This document shows, piece after piece, positions 54,518-64,000 of a DNA stretch of 64,000 nt. The notes below the pieces were generated by a model. The model did no database searches. It was not told the DNA's origin and was given only the letters and a program-made list of their open reading frames with translations. The stretch is taken from assembly GCA_029783825.1 (NCBI GenBank), contig JAREIK010008198.1:62001-126000 (forward strand), read 5' to 3'. Both the position numbers and the translations under genes were made by a program. Position 1 is the first letter of the stretch; each line of letters opens with the position of its first letter. The DNA is from Sapria himalayana. Its lineage: Eukaryota; Streptophyta; Magnoliopsida; Malpighiales; Rafflesiaceae.

Positions 54518-56666
54518 CTAACCTGATTCATTATCATCAAGGTCTTGAACTAATACTTCAATTTCGATAGGTTTGTTTGAGCTTCTCAACCAATCTTGTA
54601 GACATATGAGAACTTCGGTTGTAATAAGTGTTAAAGAACTCCTAAATTTATCTAAAGTTCTTTCCCCATTGCTAAATGTAGATTCGTAGGCCACAATAGA
54701 TGCTAGGATAGCAAATACATCCCTTGCTCCATTTGCCAAAGAAGGATACCTAACCTCATATACCTTCCACTAGTTAAGATGATCAAAATCAATTCTATTT
54801 TTTTTCAAGTTTGTCCTCCAAGTACCTATCGAACTCTTCCAAAGCTACAACTTCTTGTTCTTTCTCCAATTCAATAAAAAAAATCATCAACATATGTATC
54901 ATTACAATCAAAGAAATCATCATTTTTCTTCAACACAGTAGAAGAGAAATCATCTTCTTTTGATTCATCTTCATTTAAATCTTTATAATTATCCATCATC
55001 TCATTTAAAGCATTTATAACCTTTTTTACCAAATTTTAACCAATTCCTCTCCATAATGCTAAGTGTACTTAACCTTGAGATATTTGAGCTTATATGAAGG
55101 ATCCAACACTACTGCTACAAAAAAGCATAATATTTGTTGACTAAAGAGAACCCCAATAGTTGTTGAATTTATGCCTCATTTTAATACCCATTTCAGACAG
55201 ATTTGTATCTTTACTATTTTCACAAAGCTCAATTTTTTTTCAAAATTCGAATAATCTGAGGAAAATAAACACTAGAGGTAGAATATTATGAGCCAGAAAA
55301 TTTACAAGTTACCTCATAAAAAGTTTTCAAGAAAAGAACCAAAATTTTGGCGTTTGTGCAATCTCTCTCAGTTGGAATGTTAGAACCAAACTCCTTCAAA
55401 ACCCTTTTGTCTTTGTACTCCAACTTAGCAAATTCTTTTTGATATTTTATATCAGTTTGTAGCATCAAATAAGTTGAATCCCATATTGTAGGACAATCTA
55501 ATTGCAATGAAGATCCATATGTCTAGTTTGCTTCTTCAACACATAACTTAAACATATCTAATCTTTTAGGACTGCTCCTCACATATTTCACCACACCTCT
55601 AATTTTTTGAATAGCACCCTCAACTACTGCAATGCCATCTATGACAATTAAGTTTAGGATATGAGCACAACATCTCATATGAAAATGCTTGCGTCTCAAA
55701 GGTACAACACTTTTCTTCACAAGCCTTTTTTTCTATTGTTGAACTGCAACATCATTATTTGATGCATTGTCAACAGTTATGCACATCAACTTTCTCAAGC
55801 CCCATTCATTCATTCAAAACACAATAGCATTTTCTAATATTAACTCCAGAATGACTTTTAATTACACAAAAGTTCAAAAGGCTTTTATGCATATTCCATT
55901 GAGAATTAATGAAATGAATAGTCAAACATATATAAGACAAATTTTGAATGCTAGTCCAAGTGTCGGTAGTGAATGAAACTCTACTACCATGAGATGATAT
56001 GCTATCTAATAATTTCTTTTTTTCCTTCACAAACAAAGAAAAACAATCCCTCAGTGTAGAGTGCCAAGATTAAATTTTAAATTGAGGCACACTAACTTCA
56101 CAAAAGTCCTTAAACTCATCCCTCTCAACAAAACAAAAAGGCAATTCATCTTTTATGATAATTTTCACCAAAGCCTCCCTAACTAATTGTTGATCAACTT
56201 GCCAACAAGTTAATTTGTTATCCTCTGAACTAGTACCTTTAGTGAAACTCAACAAAGATTGTGACTTGTCTTTACCTTTGTGAGCTTCTATTAATTATTT
56301 TTTGTGTGGAAATTTTCTACAAGTCTTTCTCAAGTATTTCCATAAACCCGATGTACCTTGATCACTTTTTACCAAGTATTATTTCTTGCACCATATACAA
56401 GTTGCCCTACCAGTTTTATTTCCCTTTGAATCAACTAATATCTCATAAGTTTCCCAAACAGCTGACTTATACTTTTTATGAGCTTGAGGTTCAGATGTAC
56501 CTTGACTTTCTTTTACAATTGGAATTGAAGAACCTGCCATAACAATAGGATGGTTCATGAAAAAATGATGATTGGATTTACCAGTACTTTGATCATTTGA
56601 GATGTTATCATCTTCAATTTATTGTATTTTTCGTTTACCGCTGGATTGTACCATCTGCATTGCCAT
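54518..56666 (-). pseudogene. hAT transposase (RICESLEEPER/Ac-like), degenerate
   Basis: Reads on the minus strand from an ATG at 56664-56666. In order: a BED-type zinc finger (SAVWETYE...CIWC, residues about 71-93), a central RNase-H-like region (FTTDTWTSIQN near 55980; VDNASNNDV near 55775; CAHILNL near 55660; DCPTIWDSTYLML near 55480; VAVVLDPSYKLKYL near 55090), and the C-terminal hAT dimerisation domain (ARDVFAILAS...QDWLRSS, 54739-54570). Such proteins bind the element ends, excise it and reinsert it, in the nucleus. In-frame stops follow KRKIQ, CIWCKK (56379-56381), FPHKK, FKI, VQQ, EAN and KFSGS. Frameshifts lie near 55800, 55220 and 55120. The finger's expected histidine (usually RHL) is tyrosine (KYL). 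The gene is therefore dead. Length and domain order otherwise match the family. Confidence 0.9.
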
Positions 56667-57074
56667 TAATTAATATGTTATGTTAAGCATAAATACATAT
56701 AAATATTTCAAACAATCAAGCTCTACAAAACTAACTGTAACACATTCAACCCACTCATTCGGCAAAACCACAACACCACAACCAATACTCAACAAAACTG
56801 ACTGAGACACATAATAATAATAATTAATCACTCAATTCTCGTCAAAAAAGCAAACCAAAAGGCTGGTGGCATCTTGGATATGGTGAAGGCCACCAGAAGT
56901 GCGACGGACAAGGGCTGGACCTAAATAAACACGGCTGGAATGGCATGAGGCGGCCTGGAACTCATCGGAACAGCAATAGGTGCGTCAGAATTGGATGGGC
57001 AGTAGCGGAATTGGTGGCATCTTCATGTTATATATTTATATATATTCCTAGTTCTAGAATCGGTTTTTTAGGAC

Positions 57075-57120
57075 GGGACGGTTCTCGGGATGGATATTGC
57101 TTAAGATCCGGAACCGTCCC
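57075..57120. repeat. Subterminal hairpin 1 of the hAT element
   Basis: GGGACGGTTC (57075-57084) and its exact reverse complement (57111-57120), with a 26-base loop. Confidence 0.8.
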
Positions 57121-57140
57121 AAAAGAAAAAATACGTGATA

Positions 57141-57190
57141 GAACGGGACTGGGAAAAGTCAAAGTCAATGGATTTTTCTCAGTCCCGTTC
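57141..57190. repeat. Subterminal hairpin 2 of the hAT element
   Basis: A 17-bp arm starting GAACGGGACT (57141-57157) pairs with 57174-57190 with one mismatch. Subterminal repeats of this sort are typical transposase-binding sites in hAT elements; binding here is inference. Confidence 0.8.
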
Positions 57191-57230
57191 TTTCGGGACA
57201 AGACTTCTGGTCGGGTCACAGATCTCCGAG

Positions 57231-57247
57231 TCCCGTGAGCACCCATA
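57231..57247 (-). repeat. hAT right terminal inverted repeat
   Basis: TCCCGTGAGCACCCATA, the imperfect inverse of the left end. Confidence 0.8.
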
Positions 57248-58142
57248 CTAAATGCATGTAAAGTTAAATCAATAAACTCCTAAACCCCGTAATGCCTAAA
57301 TACATAAACCATTAAACCGCTAAATACTACTTAATAATTAATAAATCTATTTTTTATTGCTATTTATTATATTTTTAAATAGTCATTTTAATTATTTATT
57401 AGAGTATTTATTTAGAAATATTTATTACAAAATAAATTATTAGTGTGACAAATATAATTTAAATAATATATTATTTATCTAATAAAAATATACGCTTATA
57501 AAAGTAGTATAAATTTAAAAATTAAAAATTATTATCAAGTAATATAAGTTACTTTAATTTTGAATCAATTTGGGTTTTGTAAATATTTTTTAATTAATAT
57601 CTATCTTAATATTAATAGATTATAGATTTAATTTTTGATCATTATTATAATATCTTTCAATAAAATTATTTATATTAAATTTATATGATATATAATTATT
57701 AATATTATTATAACAAAATATCTTATTAAAATTTCAAAAAATTGTAAATATTATTATATTTTCAAATGTTATAACCTATTGAAATGATAAAAAATTATAG
57801 AAATTTTTTCTGTTATTTTATTTTTTTAAATAAAACCTATAAACCACTAAAAGTCTAAAAACATAAATCGCTAAACTCCAAACGACAAAACCTCTAAATA
57901 CTTAAATCATTAAAGTGGTATACATTAATAATAAATCATAAATCTTAATGTAATTTTTATTCAGTATAATTTTAAATTTTTATTTTAATTATTTATAAAT
58001 TTATTTTATAGAAATTTTAATTACAAAATAAATTATTAGTGAGACAGGTCTAATTTAAATTAAACCGGTATCCCTAAATAATATATAATAAATCTAATTT
58101 TTTTTCATTATAATTTTACAGATTCATTTTAATTATTTATTT

Positions 58143-58216
<74 letters not shown>

Positions 58217-60381
58217 TACAAATTAAATTGAGTGAGACAAATATAATATATATAATTTATTTTTCATCAAAAAATTATTGATAAATTTTTTAAAGTAAAA
58301 AAATTTCAAAACAAAAAATTATTATATAGTAATATATTTTACTTTTCTTCTGAATCATTTTAGGTTTTGTAATTATATTTTAATTGATATCTATCTTATT
58401 AATAATAGATTATTAATTTATTTTTTTGATCATTATTAGAATATTTATCAATAAAATTATTTATATTGAATTTATATGATATATAAAAATAATGATTATT
58501 ATAACTAAATATTGTATTCGCATTTAAAAAAAATTAAAAATTATTTTATTTTCAAAGGTTATAACCTTTGAAAATATCAAAAAAAAATAAAAAAAAATTT
58601 TATTATTTTATTTTTTTATTAAATCCTATAAACCACTAAATGCATACACAGTTAAATCAGTAAACTCCTAAACCTCATAATGCCTAAATACATAAACCTT
58701 TAAACTGCTATATACTACTTAATAATTAATAAATTTAATTTTTATTTTTATTTATTATAATTTTAAATATTCATTTTAATTATTTATTAGTTTATTTTTA
58801 TAGAAATTTTTATTACAGATTAAATTATGAGAGCGACATATTTATTTTAAATAATTTATTTTGAATCAAAAAAAATATTTGCTTATAAAACAAGTAAAAA
58901 TTTAAAAATTAAAAATTATAATCCAGTAATATATTTCACATTAATTTTGAATCAATTTAGGTTTTTTAAATATATTTTAATTAATATCAATCTTTTTATT
59001 AATAGTTTATTAATTTAATTTTTGATCATTATTATATTATTTATCAATAAAATTATTTATATTAAATTTATATGATATATAATTATTAATATTATTATAA
59101 CTAAATATTGTTTTCACATTTCAAAAAATTTTAAATATTATTATATTTTCAAAGGTTATAACCTGTGAAAATTAGAAAAAATTACAATTTTTTTTGTTAT
59201 TTTATTGTTTAAATAAAACCTAAACCACTAAATTCCTAACAACATAAATTCCTAAACTCCTAAATGACAAAACCTTTAAATACTTAAAGCATTAAAATGA
59301 TGAAAAAACTAAAAAAAATTATTATTTAGTAAGAAATTTTACTTTTATTTTGAATCATTTTAGGTTTTTAAATTATATTTTAATTTATATCGATCATATA
59401 AATAATAGTTTATTAATTTATTTTTTGATAATCGATATAATATCTATAAATAAAATTGTTTAATATTTAGTTTATATTATATATAGTTATAATATTTATA
59501 ATTACTAAATATTGTATTCACATTTTTAAGAAAATTATAAAATTATTATATTTTGAAATGTTATAACCTTTGAAAATTTAAAAAAATATCAAAAATAAAT
59601 TTTTTGTTATTTCATTATTTAAATAAAACCTATAAACCACTAAATGCCAAAATACTTAAATCAATAACTTCTAAATCTAGAAAACCCTAAATAGATAAAT
59701 TTTTTAAACATGTATATCCTAATAATAAATAATAAATCTCATTTTTATTTTTTACATTATAATTTTAAAAATTCATTTTAATTATTTATTTGTTTAATTT
59801 TATATAAATATTAATTACAAAATAAATTATAAGTTAGACAAATATAATTTATATAAATTATTTTTCAACAAAAAAATATAGATAAACTTAATAAAAGAAG
59901 GAAAAAATTAAAAACCAAAAAATATTATATAGTAATATATTTTGCTTTATTTCTAAATCATTTTAGGTTTTGTATTTATATTTTAATTGATATCTAACTT
60001 ATTAATAATAGATTATTAATTTATTTTTTGATCATTATTAGAATATTTATCAATAAAAATATTTATATTGAATTTATATGATTTATAAATTTAATAATTA
60101 TTATAACTAAAAATTGTATTCATTTTGAAAAAATATTTAAAATTTTTATATTTTCAAAAATTATAACCATTGAACATGTGAAAAAATAAAAAAAAATATT
60201 TTTTTTTTGTTATTTTAATGTTTAAATAAAACCTATAAATCACTAAATGCCTAAACACTTAAATCACTAAACTACAAAATTCCGATACCCCTATATAGAT
60301 AATCCTTTAAACCGGTATACCCTAAATAATATCTCATTTTTATTTGTTTTCATTAGAATTTAATAAATTAATTTTGATTGT

Positions 60382-60425
<44 letters not shown>

Positions 60426-63400
60426 TAATTATAAAATAAATTATTAGTTAAAAATATAATTTATTAAAATAATCTTTCATCAAATATAGATAAGCTTATA
60501 AAAAGAATAAAAATTTAAAAACAAATAATAATTATTAAGTAATATATTTTACTTTGCATTTGAATCATTTTAGGTTTTGATATTATATTTTAAGTAATAT
60601 CAATCTTTTCATTAAAGATTTTTAATTTATTTTTTGATAATTATTAGAATATCTATCAATAAAATTGTTTATATTGAATTTATATGATATATAATTATTA
60701 TGCTTATTATAAATATATATTGTATTCACTTTTGAAAAAAATTTAAAAATTATTATATTTTTAAAGGTTATAACCTTAAAAAATGAGAAAAATGATAAAA
60801 ATAAATTTTTTGTTATTTCATTTTTAAAATAAAACCTATAGATCATTAAATGCTTACTTACGTATATCTGTAAGCTTATAGATCCCGAAACCCCTAAATA
60901 CATAAACCTTTTAACAACTATATACTACTTAATAAATAATAAATCTCATTTGTATTTCTATTTATTATAATTTTATATATTCATTTTAATTATTTATACT
61001 TTAATTATTTAGAATAAATAATTACAAAAAGAATTTTGAGTGAGACAAATATTTATTTAAATAATTTATTTATAATTATTAAAAAATATAAGCTGATAAA
61101 AGAAGGAAATATTTAAAAATTAAATATTATTATTTAGTAATATATTTTGATTTGATTTTGAATCATTTTGTGATATATAAATATATTTTAATAAATATTT
61201 ATATTATTAATAATAGTTTATTAATTTATTTTTTCATCATTATTATACGATCTATCATTAAAATTATTTATATTGAATTTATATGATATATAATTAGTAA
61301 GATTAATATAATTATACAAGGTAGTCACATCACAAAAAATTTTAAAAATTATTTTATTTTCAAAGTTTATAAACTTTGAAAATCAAATAAAATCAATAAA
61401 AAAATTTTTATTTTTATTATATAAATAAAAACTATAAACCACTAAATGCCTAAAAACATAAATTGCTAAACACCTAAACGAAAAAACCCTTAAATTAAAA
61501 ATCCATTAAACTGGTATACCATATATAATAAATCATAACTAAATATTATATTTACATTTGAAAAAAATTTAAAAATTATTATATTTTCAAAGGTTATAAC
61601 CTTCAAAGATGATAAAAAATCACAAAAATAATTTTTTTATTATTTTATTATTTAAATAAAACTTATAAACCACTAAATGCCTAAACATTTAAATCTCTAG
61701 ACTCCTAAACCCAAAAACCCCCTAAATACTTAAACCATTAAGCCTATATAACCTAAATAATAAATAATAAATCTCATTTTTATTTGTATTCATTATAATT
61801 TTAAATATTCATTTAAATTATTTTTAGTTTATTTTTAAAGAAATATTAAATTACAAAATAAATAATGAGTGATGCATATATAATTTAAATAAATTATTTC
61901 TATGAAAAAAAATATAAGCTTATAAAAATAAAAAATATTTCAAATATTTAAAATTTTATTAAGTAATATAATTTACTTTGATTTTGAATTATTTTCTACA
62001 AATATATTTTAATTAATATCAATCTTATTAATAATAGTTTATTAAATTATTATTTGATCATCAAAATAATATATATTAATACATTTTTTTATATTAAATC
62101 TACAACAAATATAATTATTAAGATTATTATAACTAAGTATTGTATTCATATTTTAGAACTATTAAAAAATATTTATATTTTCAAAGGTTATAACCTTTGA
62201 AAATCACGAAAATTCATAAAAATAAATTTTTTGTTATTTCATTGATTAAATAAAACCTATAAACACCTAAATGTGCAAACATATAAATCAATAAACTCTT
62301 AACCCCAAAACTATAAAAACTTAAACCATTAAATAGGTATATCCTAAATAATAAATTAGTTTAAGCACTTAAATCACTAAATTACAAAATTTCAATACCC
62401 CTATATAGATAATCCTTTAAATCGGTATACCCTAAATAATAATTAATAAATTTCATTTTTATTTGTTTTCATTATAATTAAAAAAATTAATTTTGATTGT
62501 TTAGTTATATATATATATATATATATTAATTATAAAATAAATTATGAGTTAAAAATATAAATTATTAAAAATATTTTTCATCAAAAAATAGATAAGCTTA
62601 TAAAAATCATAAGAATTTTAAAAGTAATAATTGTAATTTAGGGATATATTTTCATTTGCTTTTGAATCATTTTATGTTTTTATATTATATTTTAAGAAAT
62701 ATCAATCTTATTCATAATTGATTTTTAATTTATTTTTTAATAATTTTTAGAATATCTATCAATAAAATTATATATATTGAATTTATATGATATATAATTT
62801 TTATGATTATTATAAATATATATTGTATTCACTTTTGAAAAGAAATTTTAAAATTATTATATTTTCAATGGTTATAACCTAAAAAAATGAGAAAAAATAA
62901 TAAAAGTAAATTTTTTGTTATTTTATTTTTAAAATAAAACCTATAGATCATTAAATGCTTACTTACTTAAACCATTTAGCTCATAGACCCCGAAACCCCT
63001 AAATACATAATCCTTTTAACAGCTATATACTACTTAATAAATAATAAATCTAATTTTTATTTCTATTTATTATAATTTTAAATATTCATTTTAATTATTT
63101 ATAGTTTAATTTTTTAGAAATATTAATTACAAAATAAATTTTGAGTGAGACAAATATTATTTTAATAATTTATTTAAAATCAAAAAATAAATATAAGCTT
63201 ATAAAAAGAAGTAAAAATTTAAAAACAAAAAATTATCATTTAGTAATATATTTTACTTTGATTTTGAATCATTATAGGTTTTGCATTTATATTTTTATTG
63301 TTATCAATATTATTAATAATTGTTTATTAATTTATTTTTGATCATTATTATAATATCTATCAATAAAATTACTTATATTGAATTTAAATGTCTTATAATT

Positions 63401-64000
63401 ATTAAGATTATTATAACTAAATATTATATTTACATTTGAAAAAAATTTAAAAATTATTATATTTTCAAATGTTATAACCTTCAAAATGATAAAAAATCAC
63501 AAAAATAATTTTTTTATTATTTTATTATTTATTATTTATTATTTTATTATTTAAATAAAACTTATAAACCACTAAATGCCTAATTATTTAAATATCTAGA
63601 CTTTTTAACCCAAAAACCCCCTAAATATATAAACCATTAAACCTATATAACCTAAATAATAAATAATAAATAATATCATTTTTATTTGTATTCATTATAA
63701 TTTTAAATATTCATTTTAATTATTATTTAGTATATTTTTAAAGAAATATTAATTACAAAATAAATAATGAGTGAGGCATATAATTTAAATATATTATTTT
63801 TTATGAAAAAAAAATAAGTTTATAAAAATAAACAAAATTTCAAAAATTTGAAATTTTATTTAGTAATATAATTTACTTTGATTTTGAATTATTTTGGGTT
63901 CTGAAAATATATTTTAATTAATATCTATCTTATTAATAATAGTTTATTAATTTATTTTTCGATCATTCTAATAATATATATTAATAAAATTTTTTATATT
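57247..64000 (-). repeat. AT-rich satellite, reverse block to the window edge
   Basis: About eleven reverse units with palindromes near 57770, 58549-58574 (perfect), 59158, 59560, 60165, 60768, 61370, 61592, 62178-62203 (perfect), 62873 and 63472. Short intervals at 59158-59560 and 61370-61592 mark unit-fusion deletions. (TA)n tracts lie at 58146-58213, 60387-60424 and about 62503-62526. The ORFs at 60622-60903 (-) and 63141-63341 (+) are low-complexity satellite translation. The block continues past the window. Confidence 0.85.
58146..58213. repeat. Long (TA)n microsatellite
   Basis: About 34 uninterrupted TA steps, the longest simple repeat in the window. It lies in the satellite body, close to but not at the position of the other (TA)n tracts. 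Confidence 0.9.

Larger units (their letters stand above)
53546..57246 (-). mobile_element. hAT-superfamily DNA transposon, decayed
   Basis: A 3.7-kb element. The left end (ATAGGGGTGCTCATGGGA) and the complement of the right end (ATGGGTGCTCACGGGA) form short imperfect terminal inverted repeats of the TAGGGGTG type common in plant hAT elements. Flanks ACTAAATT (53538-53545) and ACTAAATG (57247-57254) give an 8-bp target duplication with one mismatch; shifting the end by one base leaves six matching bases. Subterminal GGGACGG motifs occur at both ends. Inside is a broken transposase on the minus strand. The 3' part (about 53550-54510) and 5' part (about 56670-57240) hold no recognisable gene. 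The satellite reads continuously across the element once it is removed. Confidence 0.9.

Noticed and set aside
56945..57246. Overlapping ORFs on both strands near the hAT right end
   Set aside because: They coincide with subterminal GGGACGG repeats and hairpins and have no domain.
2168..63341. Many 60-80-residue ORFs rich in I, N, K, Y and F within the satellite
   Set aside because: They are translations of AT-rich repeat sequence, recur in unit phase, and are broken in sister units.
125..63480. Compensatory changes in the two palindrome arms, which would imply selection for a structure
   Set aside because: A frequent variant changes only the left arm (TTTTTGAAGG) and leaves the right arm unchanged, so paired changes are not the rule.
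1..64000. A CRISPR array or bacterial repeat system
   Set aside because: The repeated palindromes are hundreds of bases apart, the intervening sequence is itself repeated, there are no cas genes, and the transposons are of plant type.

Overview
The window looks like plant nuclear heterochromatin. It is very AT-rich and holds no intact gene, no rRNA or tRNA gene and no CRISPR array that I can see. The plant assignment rests on degenerate TTTAGGG-type telomere-like repeats, a hAT transposon whose broken transposase resembles the plant RICESLEEPER/Ac-like group, and a solo LTR. I cannot name the species.

Most of the window is one tandem satellite with units of about 600 bp, roughly 70-75 of them. 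Each unit carries (i) a 26-bp palindrome centred on GGTTATAACC, (ii) an AT-rich body, and (iii) a block of about 9-11 degenerate TTTAGGNG-like octamers in strict 8-bp phase. I call a unit 'forward' (F) when its octamers read TTTAGG on the + strand and 'reverse' (R) when they read CCTAAA. Orientation changes several times: R 1-1704, F 1705-31113, R 31119-44272, F 44273-48931, R about 50199-64000.

Four kinds of foreign sequence interrupt the array. Element A is a less AT-rich, non-coding segment of about 2.5 kb. It occurs four times: 7431-9089 (+, internally deleted), 19886-22373 (+), 39003-41458 (-) and 48932-50198 (-, truncated at both ends). It contains 103-bp degenerate repeats, a 7-bp-period telomere-like block, and a part that looks like a polyadenylated retrocopy. 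A solo LTR of about 580 bp occurs twice in opposite orientations (14958-15539 and 34982-35551) at the same position in the satellite unit. A 3.7-kb hAT element (53546-57246) holds a dead transposase. Several (TA)n tracts complete the set.

Copies of A and of the LTR share their insertion junctions and specific flanking variants. Each therefore probably inserted once and was then copied with its surrounding satellite by segmental, partly inverted, duplication. The inversion joints show short microhomology, and one (48932-48958) is a fold-back hairpin. The main interest of the window is the structure and rearrangement history of this satellite rather than any gene system.
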